Assembly: GCA_963808725.1 (NCBI GenBank)
Contig: CAWEGO010000001.1
Span: forward strand, 186,001-250,000
Direction: 5' to 3'
Length of the DNA stretch: 64,000 nucleotides
From: JAHFUA01 sp963808725
Lineage (GTDB): Bacteria > Acidobacteriota > Terriglobia > Terriglobales > Acidobacteriaceae
Shown: positions 52,942-62,845 of the stretch, in pieces
Layout of the letters: each line of letters begins with the position of its first letter
How positions within the stretch are numbered: the first letter of the stretch is position 1
Program-made: the position numbers and the translations under genes
Notes under the pieces: model-generated
Told to the model about the DNA's origin: nothing
Database searches by the model: none
Seen by the model: the letters and a program-made list of their open reading frames with translations, nothing else

Positions 52942-54179
52942 TTCTCAACGCCGGCGAGCGCCAGCACGGTGAGCAACACGCGCTTCAATCCCAGATCGCG
53001 CTCGGCCGGGTCGTACCACTCCTGCAAGGTATGGGCACCGCCGCCGCTGCCGCCGGCGCCGATGGAGATGGCCTCCCGCCCCAGCGACAGCGGGATATTG
53101 GCGTCGGTGGAGGCGCGATGAGGACGGGCGCGGTTGCCGAGGTGGGCGTCCACGGCGTGGATCACGTGCAGGATACGCGCATTGGGATCCAGCTCCGCCG
53201 CCGGACGGCAGCCGATGAGCCGAATCTCGCAGCCGATCCCCTTGCTGCCGTTGCGCGCGCTCTTGGGATATTCCGACGCCGCCTCGGTCACCGCTTCCCG
53301 CAGCGCACGTTCCACCCGGTCCATCTCCTCCGGGGAAGCCGAGCGGATGTCCACCCGCATGCTCGCCGATTCAGGAATGGAATTCACCGAGGTGCCGCCG
53401 CCGATCACGCCCACGTTGGCGCTGATCTTGGGCTCGACCGGCAGCTCGGTACGGCTGAAGCGCGAGATGGCGCGCGCCAGTACGACGATCGGGTTGGGCG
53501 CTCCGAAGTCGCTCCAGGAATGTCCCCCGGGACCCGTGACCGTCACCTGGAAGCGCCGGCTGCCCAGCGCCTGAGTCACGACCGTATCGATGGTGGCGCC
53601 ATCGAGCACGACCGTGGGTCCGATGCGGTCCTTCCAGGGAGATTCGCAAAAGATGTGGCGCATGCCACGCAGGTCGCCCTCGCCTTCCTCGCCGACGTTG
53701 CCGATGAACAGCAGACCGGCGGCGTGATGTACCTTCGCCGAACCGAGCGCCGAAGCCAGCGCCAGCAGCCCGACGATGCCCGCGCCGTTGTCGGAGATGC
53801 CGGCGCCGTGCAGGCGGTCGCCTTCGCGGCGGACGTTCAGGGGCGTACCGGCGGCGAACACGGTATCGATGTGCGCGCTTACCGCAACCAGCTTTTCTGC
53901 TGCTTCCGAGCCGGGGAGCGTGCCCAGCACATTGCCCACGGCGTCCATCTGAACGTCTTCCAGCCCCAATTCGACGAATCTGGAGCGCAACCACTCGGCG
54001 CGCGGGCCCTCTCCGAACGGCGGCGCGGGAATAGCGGCCACTTCCAGTTGCCAGTCGCGCAGCTCGGGCTCGTGGGAGCGGAACCACTCCATGCCGAGGT
54101 GGACATCCCGCAGAGCGGACAGCCGTGCGATTTCATGCTGGACCGCGGTGTGGGCGTTGATGGAGGCGGGAAGCGCCAT
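52938..54179 (-). CDS. M20-family metallopeptidase
   Basis: The 413-residue enzyme has metal-site motifs VAVSAHIDTVFAAGTP near residue 110, GAGISDNGAGIVGLL near 135, and FIGNVGEEGEGDLRG near 168. A C-terminal His lies in GGSGGGAHTLQEWYDP. It cleaves peptide or N-acyl bonds; no substrate can be chosen. ATG at 54179 (MALPAS) is the start; the frame above it is repeat. Its stop overlaps the amidohydrolase start by ATGA, suggesting the two act on the same pathway, perhaps degradation of an N-acylated compound. Confidence 0.82.
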   Translation of the reverse strand: MALPASINAHTAVQHEIARLSALRDVHLGMEWFRSHEPELRDWQLEVAAIPAPPFGEGPRAEWLRSRFVELGLEDVQMDAVGNVLGTLPGSEAAEKLVAVSAHIDTVFAAGTPLNVRREGDRLHGAGISDNGAGIVGLLALASALGSAKVHHAAGLLFIGNVGEEGEGDLRGMRHIFCESPWKDRIGPTVVLDGATIDTVVTQALGSRRFQVTVTGPGGHSWSDFGAPNPIVVLARAISRFSRTELPVEPKISANVGVIGGGTSVNSIPESASMRVDIRSASPEEMDRVERALREAVTEAASEYPKSARNGSKGIGCEIRLIGCRPAAELDPNARILHVIHAVDAHLGNRARPHRASTDANIPLSLGREAISIGAGGSGGGAHTLQEWYDPAERDLGLKRVLLTVLALAGVEK

Positions 54180-54216
54180 GGCTGGGAGCCTCAATACTAC
54201 AACAGCAGTCCGCCGG

Positions 54217-54357
54217 CAGCACTCAGCAATCAGCACTCAGCATTCAGCGAAATCCTATGCCGGTTGAGGCGATGCGGGAGCACGACCCCATAACCTAGGG
54301 AATCTGGTTGACCGCTGAATGCCGCCTTGGCTGACTGCTGAGTGCTGGCTGCTGCTG
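54217..54357. repeat. CAGCACT-period inverted repeat
   Basis: Left arm (54217-54248) has AGCACTCAGCAATCAGCACT followed by CAGCATTCAGC. Right arm (54312-54357) has GCTGAATGCC and GCTGACTGCTGAGTGCTGG. The arms are complementary and enclose about 60 bases. Confidence 0.6.
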
Positions 54358-54801
54358 TCAGAACCGCTTGGTCATGTAGATTTCCGCGCCGTTGCGCTCG
54401 AAGCGTACTTCATCCACGAGCTGGCGGATCATGTGCAGGCCGCGCCCATGATCGGCAGTCAAGCCGGCGAGTTCCAAAGGATTGGCGACGCTAGCGGGGT
54501 CGAAACCCGGCCCGGAATCGCGCACAATGATGGTCATGGCTGGGCCCACGGTGATCACCTGGCACTGCACCTGGAGCGAAGGATCGTTCTTGCTGCCGTG
54601 CTTGACGGCATTGGCCAGGGCCTCGGTCAGCGCCAGGGCGATCTCCTCCTCCTTGCCGGTCTCGCCGTGCAACTGGCGCGCCAGGGCAACCACTTTCTCC
54701 ACCAGCCCGCCGATGCGATCGACCTGCGCGGGGAAGGTAATGTCCAACTTGGTCTGCGGTTGGGATTGTCCGGGGGCTGGGCTGGCGGGGGTCGACATCA
54801 T
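54358..54801 (-). CDS. RsbW-like anti-sigma factor kinase (HATPase_c_2)
   Basis: The 147-residue protein has the GHKL ATP-binding boxes: N-box EALANAVKHGSKND near residue 60, G1 DSGPGFD near 97, and G2 GRGLHMIRQL near 120. It resembles RsbW/SpoIIAB-type serine kinases that bind or phosphorylate anti-anti-sigma STAS proteins. No STAS protein is adjacent; the STAS-like protein at 3541 is 50 kb away. The start codon lies six bases from the upstream LeuA-like stop, so it is part of that operon. Confidence 0.82.
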   Translation of the reverse strand: MMSTPASPAPGQSQPQTKLDITFPAQVDRIGGLVEKVVALARQLHGETGKEEEIALALTEALANAVKHGSKNDPSLQVQCQVITVGPAMTIIVRDSGPGFDPASVANPLELAGLTADHGRGLHMIRQLVDEVRFERNGAEIYMTKRF

Positions 54802-54807
54802 CAGGCC

Positions 54808-56058
<1,251 letters not shown>

Positions 56059-56060
56059 GG

Positions 56061-56132
56061 AGTAACGAGTACCGAGTTGCGAGTACCGAGTAAAGGAAGG
56101 CCGAAGAGAACTTGCTCGGTACTCGGTACTTA
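56061..56132. repeat. GTACCGAG-period repeat, copy 1
   Basis: AGTAACGAGTACCGAGTTGC and GAGTACCGAG on the left, CTCGGTACTCGGTACTT on the right; the two sides pair as a hairpin. It reaches the start codon of the LeuA-like gene and overlaps the stop codon of the 107-residue gene. Confidence 0.65.
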
Positions 56133-56453
56133 CTTCTCCTTCGGCGGCAGCGTCAGCCCGAAGGTTGAGATCTGCCCCTGGCCCGCCACGTTGAGCCCGC
56201 TGGGATCCTCCGCGTTGGGGAGGTAGAGCGTCTTGCAATGCTCGCAGCGGTAGATCTCGGCGTTCGGCCCGAAAGCCTTGGCCACATCGCCGCAGGCCTT
56301 CTCCTTGACGTCGGCCATGTAGAACCAACGCTTCAGATGCCCGCCGCAGAGCTTGCCCTTGGCGTCTTTTTCGTTGCACGCGCGCTGGCCCGGCTTCTTG
56401 ATCTTCACTTTGTGGTTAGGGAGCTGGGCTACTTGCGTTTGAGATGTGGCCAC
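56130..56453 (-). CDS. Cysteine-rich hypothetical protein, probable zinc ribbon
   Basis: The 107-residue protein has cysteines at RACNEKDAKGKLC, EKAC and IYRCEHCKTLY. The CxxC pair plus CNE/LC pair suggest a zinc ribbon. It is basic at the start (NHKVKIKKPGQRACN) and ends in a low-complexity tail. No family recognised; a small RNA- or protein-binding role is a guess. It precedes the LeuA-like gene on the same strand; the intervening gap is repeat only. Confidence 0.6.
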   Translation of the reverse strand: MATSQTQVAQLPNHKVKIKKPGQRACNEKDAKGKLCGGHLKRWFYMADVKEKACGDVAKAFGPNAEIYRCEHCKTLYLPNAEDPSGLNVAGQGQISTFGLTLPPKEK

Positions 56454-56555
56454 GGACTCTCGATCTCCTATGATGACGTTGCACCCTCACGAGTACAGGC
56501 TATTTTACTAGATGTCCACAGGCGTCTGCACCTGTGGCCGTAATGGCCGTCCTAG

Positions 56556-56679
56556 CTGTCATCCTTCGCGAGGGCGAAGCCGAGCGGAGGATCTGGCGAG
56601 AACGCGTGCTCCACCACACCGTTGGCGTTAACTGCTTTCCCGGATTCTCCCGCCTCGCTTCGCTCGTCGGAAGAATGAC
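56556..56679. repeat. Long palindromic repeat, family R2 copy 3
   Basis: TGTCATCCTTCGCGAGGGCG, GGAGGATCTGG on the left arm, GGATTCTCCCGCCTCG and GGAAGAATGACA on the right. It lies in a divergent gap, unlike the other copies, so a pure terminator role does not fit. Confidence 0.75.
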
Positions 56680-56723
56680 AGAATCCATTGGTACACCGCG
56701 TACATCCGACTCGCGAGGGAGTC

Positions 56724-57095
56724 ATGGCGACGCTTGAAACCGTTCTGAAGCGTTTTGAAGAGCCCGACGACGTACGGACGTTCGAAAAAGGAAAATTCGA
56801 GCTGGTTCGCATCGGCGGCATGACCATTGGCCGCGCTACCTATCAGCCCGGCTGGAAGTGGTCCCTTCATGTCGGACCGACCGTGGGCGCGTCGCGCTGC
56901 AACGTGGAGCATGTTGGGCTGGTGCTCTCCGGTTGTGCCACGGCAGCGATGGAGGACGGCACCGTCCACGAACTCCGCGCCGGCACGCTCTTTTACATCC
57001 CGCCCGGGCCTCCCGGTCACGATAGTTGGGTGGTGGGCGATGTGCCATACGTCTCCCTGCACTTTCTTGGCACGGAGCATTACGCGAGCAAGTAG
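56724..57095 (+). CDS. Cupin-domain protein
   Basis: The 123-residue single-domain protein has the cupin core: YQPGWKWSLHVGP near residue 45, CNVEHVGLVLSG near 60, and GTLFYIPPGPPGHDSWVVGD near 92. Metal ligands would be the His in these motifs. Function is not identifiable; cupins range from isomerases to storage. GAGGGAG precedes the ATG at 56724. It converges with the aldehyde dehydrogenase gene. Confidence 0.75.
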   Translation: MATLETVLKRFEEPDDVRTFEKGKFELVRIGGMTIGRATYQPGWKWSLHVGPTVGASRCNVEHVGLVLSGCATAAMEDGTVHELRAGTLFYIPPGPPGHDSWVVGDVPYVSLHFLGTEHYASK

Positions 57096-57122
57096 TCATT
57101 ACATGGGAATGGGAAGAATGCT

Positions 57123-58697
57123 CTAAAGTCTTCCCAGCCGAAAGTATGCACGCAAGGAACGCAGTCCACCACTAGCGCGCCGCATCCAGTTGGTGGAAAA
57201 CAGAAAGTCCACGAACCCTTCCATCTGCCGCGCGAACTGCCCGCCGTAGCCGAACCACCAAACTTTGCGCACGCGCGGGAGCAGGTCGGAATCCAGGTAC
57301 TTGATGCGGACCATCTCTTCCAGGCCCAGGCGGCCGTGGGCGCGGCCCAGTCCGCTGGACTTCACGCCGCCGTGTGGGGCTTCGCTGACGCCGAAGCAAC
57401 TGATCACGTCGTTGACCATGACCGTGCCCGCCTGGATGCGGCGGGCGAGGGCCTCGCCGCGCCGGCGGTCGCTAGTCCAGACGCTGGCCGCCAGGCCAAA
57501 CTCGGAGTCGTTGGCCAGCCGCACGGCTTCATCATCGTCGGCAAACGCCATTACCGACAGGACCGGCCCGAAGGTTTCCTCGCGCATGGTCAGCATTTCG
57601 TGGGTGACGTCGGCGAGCACGGTGGGCGCGTAGAAGTTCGGGCCAAGCTCGGGTAATCGCCGGCCGCCCGCGAGCAGGCGAGCGCCGCGCGCGATAGCAT
57701 CCGCCACGTGCCCCTCCACCACCCGCAACTGCTGCTCGTGGATCATGGGGCCGATGTCGGTTGCCGGATCCATGCCGTTGCCGACGCGCAGCTTGCGGGT
57801 CTTCTCCACCACCGCAGCCAGGAACTTCTCGTACAGGCTGCGGTGCACGTAGCAGCGCTCGACCGAGAGGCACGTCTGGCCGGCGTTCATGAACGCGCCC
57901 CACAGGGCGGCGCTCGTCGCCACGTTCAGGTCGGCGTCGTCCAGCACCAGCATGGGATCCTTGCCGCCCAGCTCCAGCACTACGGGCAGCAGTTTCTTCG
58001 CGGCCGTCTCGGCGACGCGCTTGCCGGTGCGTACGCTGCCGGTGAAGATGATTTTGTCGATCGGCGCTTCCACCAGCGCCCCGCCGGTCGAGCCATCCCC
58101 GACGACTACCTGGCAGATGTCCGCAGGCACGCCAGCCTGGTGCAGCAGCGACGCCAGTTCCAGAGCCGCCAGCGGCGTGAACTCCGACGGCTTGATTACC
58201 ACCGCGTTCCCGGCAACCAGCGCCGCCAGTCCTTCTGTCGCGGGGGTCGCGAACGGGTAATTCCACGGAGAGATGATCCCAATCACGCCGTAGGGCTCGC
58301 GGACGAGGTGCGCCGACTTGGTCTTCATCACCAGATTGCCGTGGGACACAGGCTCAGGCCTGAGCGCGGCGTGCGCGTTCTCGATGAGGAAGCGAGCTGC
58401 GTCCAGCACCACCAGCACCTCGGTCACCAGCGCCTCGACCTGCGGCTTGCCGTTCTCTTGGGTGATGGTGCGGGTGACCTCATCTTTGTTTCGGTGCAGG
58501 AGCCGCTGGAATTTCCGCAGGATCTCGACCCGCGCCCGCACTCCGAGGTCTGCCCATGCAGGTTGTGCCTGTCTTGCGCGCTCGATCGCAGCTCTCACCT
58601 CGGCCGCGCTCGCGGATTCAAACTCGCGCAGGGTTTCGCCGGTGGCCGGATTGCGCGAGATGACCCGCCGCCCGCCGATCTGGACGTTTGTCGCCAT
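57123..58697 (-). CDS. Aldehyde dehydrogenase
   Basis: The 524-residue enzyme has the catalytic Cys in NAGQTCLSVERCYVH near residue 277, the Glu in LELGGKDPML near 243, and the NAD site IGIISPWNYPFATPATEG near 145. It oxidises aldehydes to acids using NAD(P). The C-terminal 60 residues (FARQMEGFVDFLFSTNWMRR) extend past the usual end and are hydrophobic/basic, suggesting membrane association as in fatty-aldehyde dehydrogenases. Substrate unknown. Confidence 0.9.
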   Translation of the reverse strand: MATNVQIGGRRVISRNPATGETLREFESASAAEVRAAIERARQAQPAWADLGVRARVEILRKFQRLLHRNKDEVTRTITQENGKPQVEALVTEVLVVLDAARFLIENAHAALRPEPVSHGNLVMKTKSAHLVREPYGVIGIISPWNYPFATPATEGLAALVAGNAVVIKPSEFTPLAALELASLLHQAGVPADICQVVVGDGSTGGALVEAPIDKIIFTGSVRTGKRVAETAAKKLLPVVLELGGKDPMLVLDDADLNVATSAALWGAFMNAGQTCLSVERCYVHRSLYEKFLAAVVEKTRKLRVGNGMDPATDIGPMIHEQQLRVVEGHVADAIARGARLLAGGRRLPELGPNFYAPTVLADVTHEMLTMREETFGPVLSVMAFADDDEAVRLANDSEFGLAASVWTSDRRRGEALARRIQAGTVMVNDVISCFGVSEAPHGGVKSSGLGRAHGRLGLEEMVRIKYLDSDLLPRVRKVWWFGYGGQFARQMEGFVDFLFSTNWMRRASGGLRSLRAYFRLGRL

Positions 58698-58732
58698 GGT
58701 CCGTTCTTGTTGGCCTAGGCTATAACATTTCT

Positions 58733-58829
58733 GTCGCCCGCTTCGCGGGCTTCTATCTTATTCCACCTCGAGTCCCACGGCTTTACGCCGTGGGCTACGT
58801 TCCACCGCACGCTTCGCGTGCTTTCATCA
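58733..58829. repeat. Array of three CG-rich hairpins
   Basis: GCCCGCTTCGCGGGC, CCCACGGCTTTACGCCGTGGG and GCACGCTTCGCGTGC, each a separate hairpin with TTCG or TTTA loops. They lie upstream of the aldehyde dehydrogenase gene and could act in transcript processing. Confidence 0.6.
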
Positions 58830-58839
58830 GCCTGGTTTC

Positions 58840-58875
58840 AATCACCCGATGACCCGATCACCCGATGACCCGATT
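58840..58875. repeat. ATGACCCG-period repeat array, copy 3
   Basis: Units ATCACCCG and ATGACCCG alternate every nine bases just beyond the stop codon of truA. Confidence 0.6.
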
Positions 58876-58876
58876 C

Positions 58877-59638
58877 TCAATATTCCACGCTCACCAGATA
58901 CAGCCCGCAGGCCGGGGCCGTGGGACCGGCGGCGGAGCGATCGCGCGCCTCCAGAATGCGCTTCATGCCCGCGCCGTCCAGCGTGCCTTTGCCCACCAGC
59001 AGGAACGTCCCCACCAGGTTGCGCACCATGTGGTGCAGGAAGCCGCTGCCGCGCACGATGTAGACCAACTCTTCTCCTTCGCGAGCCCAATCCGAGGAAT
59101 AAATCGTGCGCACGTTCGAAGGTTCTTCCTCTTCCCGGCTGCGTTCCGGATCCACAGCAGCGAATGAAGTGAAGTCGTGCTCATCGCCGACGACCATCGC
59201 CGCGGCCCGCATCGCATCTTCGTCGAGCGGATAAGGATGGTGATAAACGTATGGCGCCAGAAACGGCGGACAGATCTCGCCGCGGTAGATGCGATAGCGG
59301 TAAGTCTTGGCGCGCGCCGACTTGCGGGCGTGGAACTCCGGCGCCGCTTCCTCCACGCCCAGCACGCGAATGGCCGGCGGCAGTGCGTGGTTGAGCGCGC
59401 GCGCGAGGTTCTCTTTGGGAATGCCGGCGTCGGCGTCTATCTGGCAGGATGCCACCTGCGCCAGCGCGTGCACGCCGGCGTCGGTGCGGCCCGATCCCTG
59501 CGGCAGGATCCTGGAGCCGGTCACAAGCTCGATGGCCGCCGCCAGCGTGCCCTGGATGGTGGCGCGCTCCGGCTGCACCTGCCATCCGTGGAAGTCGCTG
59601 CCATCGTAGGCCAGCGTGATTTTCAGGTTGCGCACCAT
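58877..59638 (-). CDS. truA: tRNA pseudouridine synthase A
   Basis: The 253-residue enzyme has the catalytic Asp in GSGRTDAGVHALAQV near residue 50 and MVRNLKITLAYDGSDFHGWQ at the start. It also has GSGFLHHMVRNLVGTFLLVG near 195. It converts uridines 38-40 of tRNA anticodon arms to pseudouridine. ATG at 59638 is the start; the eleven residues above it are in a divergent leader. Length is normal. Confidence 0.93.
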   Translation of the reverse strand: MVRNLKITLAYDGSDFHGWQVQPERATIQGTLAAAIELVTGSRILPQGSGRTDAGVHALAQVASCQIDADAGIPKENLARALNHALPPAIRVLGVEEAAPEFHARKSARAKTYRYRIYRGEICPPFLAPYVYHHPYPLDEDAMRAAAMVVGDEHDFTSFAAVDPERSREEEEPSNVRTIYSSDWAREGEELVYIVRGSGFLHHMVRNLVGTFLLVGKGTLDGAGMKRILEARDRSAAGPTAPACGLYLVSVEY

Positions 59639-59858
59639 CGCTGCCCGAGGTTCGGGGCCCACGCGAGTCAACCGACCGCGCAGAACAGTGGTTTATACTA
59701 TCCCACTTCCCGCGAGTGACATGCGCGGCGACGATGGACGTGCCGCGCGGCAGAAAATTGAAACCATCCGCAGCTTGCTTGCGTATCTGCGGATGACGAT
59801 TCTCGTGTCTTACAGTCTGTATTGAGGTTGGAACTGATTCCTTTCCGGAGATAACCGA

Positions 59859-61871
59859 ATGCGCTTTTCCCGAGTCCTGTTACTCCCGGCGTGGTTGATG
59901 ACCGCGGGCTTGCTGGTGGCGGCTCTTTGCCCTCCAGCGCTCGCTCAGACCACCGATTATTCCAAGTCGGTTTCGCAGTTCCCCAACGTGGTGGGTCCGT
60001 ACATCCCGCGTTATGTGCCCGAGCCCAACCTCGCCAATAGCGCGCGCATCGACCAGCTCATCAAGGACGGGAAAATCTACCTGTCGCTGGATGACGCTAT
60101 CGCGCTGGCGCTAGAGAACAATCTCGACCTGGCGATCGCACGCTACAACCTGCCCATCGCCGACACAGACATCCTGCGCGCCAAGTCGGGCGCCTCCACG
60201 CGCGGCGTCAACACCGGACTGGTGCAGGGAACGCCCGGTGGCGGTGTGGGCACCATCGGCGCGGGCGGAGTGGGCGCGACCTCGACCGGCGCGGGTGCGG
60301 GCGGCACCACCGCGGCCGTCGGCGGCGCCGGCACCGGCGCTTCCGGACTGGTGACCTCGACCCTGGGCGCTGGTCCGCCGATTGGCTCCTACGATCCGAT
60401 CCTGACCTCAAACCTGAGTATCGAGCACCTTGTGGAGCCCACATCGACCGGGTTCACCTCCGGCTCGTCGACGCTGGGCCTGAACACAGCGACCGCCAAT
60501 TTCGGGTGGCTGCAATCCTTGTCCACGGGCACCACCTTCTCGGTCACCTTCAACAACCAGCGGCAAACCACCAACAGCTTCTTCACCGAGTTCAGCCCCC
60601 TCATCAGCAACAGCATGCGCATTACCTTTTCTCAGCACCTGCTGCAGGGACTGAGCATCAACGCCAACCGCCGTTTCATCACCATCGCCCGGAACAACCG
60701 CGAGATTTCCGATGTGGCTTTCCGATCGCAGGCGATCAACACGGTGGCGCAGATCGAGAACATCTACTGGGATCTGGTCAGCGCTTATGACGACGTGCGG
60801 GTGAAGGAGCGCTCGCTGGCGCTGGCGCAGAAAACACTCTCCGATAACAAAAAGCAGGTGGAGATCGGCACCCTGGCGCCCATCGAGGTCACGCGCGCCG
60901 AATCCGCCGTGGCTTCTGGGCAACAAGATCTGATCGTCTCCCAGACCAACCTGCAACTGCAGCAGTTGCTGATGAAGAACGCGCTCACCCGCAACATGAC
61001 CGACGCGCAACTGGCCGCCGCTCCCGTCATCCCCACCAGCACCATGGAGTTGCCAAGGCAGGAGCCGGTGATCCCCGTCCAGGATCTAATTAACGACGCG
61101 CTGCAGCACAGTCCGGACTTGGCGCAGTCGCGCATTGACTTGACCAACCGCGACATCACCAAGCGAGCGACGCGCAATGAGCTGCTGCCCACCGTGGATC
61201 TGGTCGCCTGGTACGGCGCCAGCGCGCTAGCTGGCAATACCAATCCCTTGTCGCTGTGCGGGCCGTCGAACCCCTACAGCTCGCCGCTCTGCGTGCAGCC
61301 GAACCAGGTGGGCCCGCCGACGGGTTTTGCCGACGCCTTCACCAACCTCTTCGGCTACAACGCGCCCGATTATGCGGTCGGCTTGAACGTCAACATTCCC
61401 ATCCGCAACCGCGCGGCGCAGGCCGACCAGGTGCGCTCCGAGCTGGAATACCGCCAGGCGCAGATCAACCTGCAGCAGTTGCAGAATCGGATCGCCATCC
61501 AGGTGCGGAACGCGCAGTTCTCGGTGCAGCAGAACCGCGCCCGGGTGGACGCCGCCAGCAGCGCGCGCCAGCTCGCCTCCGAATCGCTGGACGCCGAGCA
61601 GAAGAAATACGCCCTCGGTGCTTCCACCAACACCTTGGTGCTGCAAGCCCAGCGTGACCTAGCCCAGGCGGAGGCCAACGTGGTCATCGCCATGGCCGCC
61701 TATGAGAAGTCCAGGGTCGAGCTGGACCGGGTGATGGGGCTGACGCTTACTGACAACGGCATCGACATCGCCGACGCCGAAAGCGGCAAGGTCACGCGCA
61801 TGCCCAGCGTGCCCGGCATCCAGCAGCGGCAGGAGGAGAAAGAGCCGCCATCGATGCAGCCGCCAAAGTAA
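59859..61871 (+). CDS. TolC-family outer-membrane factor with glycine-rich insert
   Basis: The 670-residue protein has a signal peptide (WLMTAGLLVAALCPPALAQT) and long helices with the two TolC repeats: IENIYWDLVSAYDDVRVKER near 295 and VRNAQFSVQQNRARVDAASS near 545. Compared with usual members it has a Gly/Ala/Thr-rich insert near residues 115-180 (GGGVGTIGAGGVGATSTGAG), probably at an extracellular or periplasmic loop. It forms an outer-membrane exit duct for an efflux pump or type I secretion; no pump genes are adjacent. TTCCGGAGATAACCGA precedes the start. Confidence 0.85.
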   Translation: MRFSRVLLLPAWLMTAGLLVAALCPPALAQTTDYSKSVSQFPNVVGPYIPRYVPEPNLANSARIDQLIKDGKIYLSLDDAIALALENNLDLAIARYNLPIADTDILRAKSGASTRGVNTGLVQGTPGGGVGTIGAGGVGATSTGAGAGGTTAAVGGAGTGASGLVTSTLGAGPPIGSYDPILTSNLSIEHLVEPTSTGFTSGSSTLGLNTATANFGWLQSLSTGTTFSVTFNNQRQTTNSFFTEFSPLISNSMRITFSQHLLQGLSINANRRFITIARNNREISDVAFRSQAINTVAQIENIYWDLVSAYDDVRVKERSLALAQKTLSDNKKQVEIGTLAPIEVTRAESAVASGQQDLIVSQTNLQLQQLLMKNALTRNMTDAQLAAAPVIPTSTMELPRQEPVIPVQDLINDALQHSPDLAQSRIDLTNRDITKRATRNELLPTVDLVAWYGASALAGNTNPLSLCGPSNPYSSPLCVQPNQVGPPTGFADAFTNLFGYNAPDYAVGLNVNIPIRNRAAQADQVRSELEYRQAQINLQQLQNRIAIQVRNAQFSVQQNRARVDAASSARQLASESLDAEQKKYALGASTNTLVLQAQRDLAQAEANVVIAMAAYEKSRVELDRVMGLTLTDNGIDIADAESGKVTRMPSVPGIQQRQEEKEPPSMQPPK

Positions 61872-61966
61872 GTACCGAGTACCCAGTACCGAGTACCCAG
61901 TACCAAGTTGCAATCGCATAGAACTCGGTGTTCGCACTTGGTACTTGGTACTGGCTACTTGGTACT
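61868..61966. repeat. GTACCGAG-period repeat, copy 2
   Basis: GTAAGTACCGAGTACCCAGT and further GTACCGAGTACCCAGTACC on the left; ACTTGGTACTTGGTACTGG and CTTGGTACT on the right. Periodic at ten bases and complementary. It overlaps the TolC stop codon. Confidence 0.65.
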
Positions 61967-61992
61967 ACTCCCCAGTGCTATGCTTTTGCCCC

Positions 61993-62757
61993 GTGACCCT
62001 GTCCGTCGTGGTCATCACCTATAACGAAGAAGCCAACATCGGCCGCGTGCTGGAGAGTGTACGGCTGGCGGATGAGCACATTGTCCTGGATTGCGGCTCG
62101 ACCGACCGCACTCTCGAGATTGCCCGCACCTTCGGCGCCAGAACTTTCACTGGAAAGTGGGAGGGCTACTCAGCCCAGAAGAATTCCGCCATCGACAAGG
62201 CCAGCGGCGACTGGGTGCTGTCGCTCGATGCCGACGAGGCCGCCGAGCCCGAGCTGATGGCGGAGATCCGCCACGTCCTTGGCCACAACCCGCCGGTGAA
62301 CGGCTATTACATCCCGCGCAAGAATTATTTCCTCGGCCGCTGGATACGCCACGGCGGCTTCTATCCCGATCGCAAGTTGCGACTTTTCCGCCGTGGGGTG
62401 GGCCGCTTCGGAGAACGCCCGGTGCACGAGGTCATTCACGTGGACGGCCCCACGGCCACGCTCAACCACGCCCTAGTACACAACGCCTACCCCACGCTCG
62501 AGGGCTACATCCAGCACATGAATCGTTATTCGTCGCTGGGAGCGGAAATCGCCGTCGCCGAAGGCCGCGGCAGTTTCAGCCTGCTGAACATCGGCGTCAA
62601 TCCCCTGGCGACCTTCCTCTACAACTACTTCTTCCGGCTTGGGCTGCTGGACGGCCGCGAAGGCCTGCTGCTGCACCTCTACCATTCCGCTTACGTGAGT
62701 TGGAAATACGCCAAGGCGTGGGAGTTGGCGCGGGCCAAGCAGCGTGAAACCCGGTAG
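61993..62757 (+). CDS. WaaE-like glycosyltransferase family 2
   Basis: The 254-residue enzyme has the GT2 nucleotide-sugar site LSVVVITYNEEANIGRVLES at the start, DCGSTDRTLEIA and the DxD-like SLDADEAAEPELM near 77. PRKNYFLGRWIRHGGFYPDR and HVDGPTATLNHALVH follow. This matches the WaaE/KdtX group that adds glucose to the lipopolysaccharide inner core. A GTG start at 61993 is used; the frame above is repeat. It is downstream of the TolC gene on the same strand, possibly with its own promoter. Confidence 0.82.
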   Translation: MTLSVVVITYNEEANIGRVLESVRLADEHIVLDCGSTDRTLEIARTFGARTFTGKWEGYSAQKNSAIDKASGDWVLSLDADEAAEPELMAEIRHVLGHNPPVNGYYIPRKNYFLGRWIRHGGFYPDRKLRLFRRGVGRFGERPVHEVIHVDGPTATLNHALVHNAYPTLEGYIQHMNRYSSLGAEIAVAEGRGSFSLLNIGVNPLATFLYNYFFRLGLLDGREGLLLHLYHSAYVSWKYAKAWELARAKQRETR

Positions 62758-62845
62758 CACCCGACGCAGTGTCGGCGGTCACACCTTTGTGTTCTTGCCC
62801 CGGTTTTATGCATCCTCTATGATTGCGAGGTAACCGGCCTCCGTC

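Noticed and set aside
52683..54293. 536-residue plus-strand frame
   Set aside because: Covers the antisense of two supported genes and two repeats.
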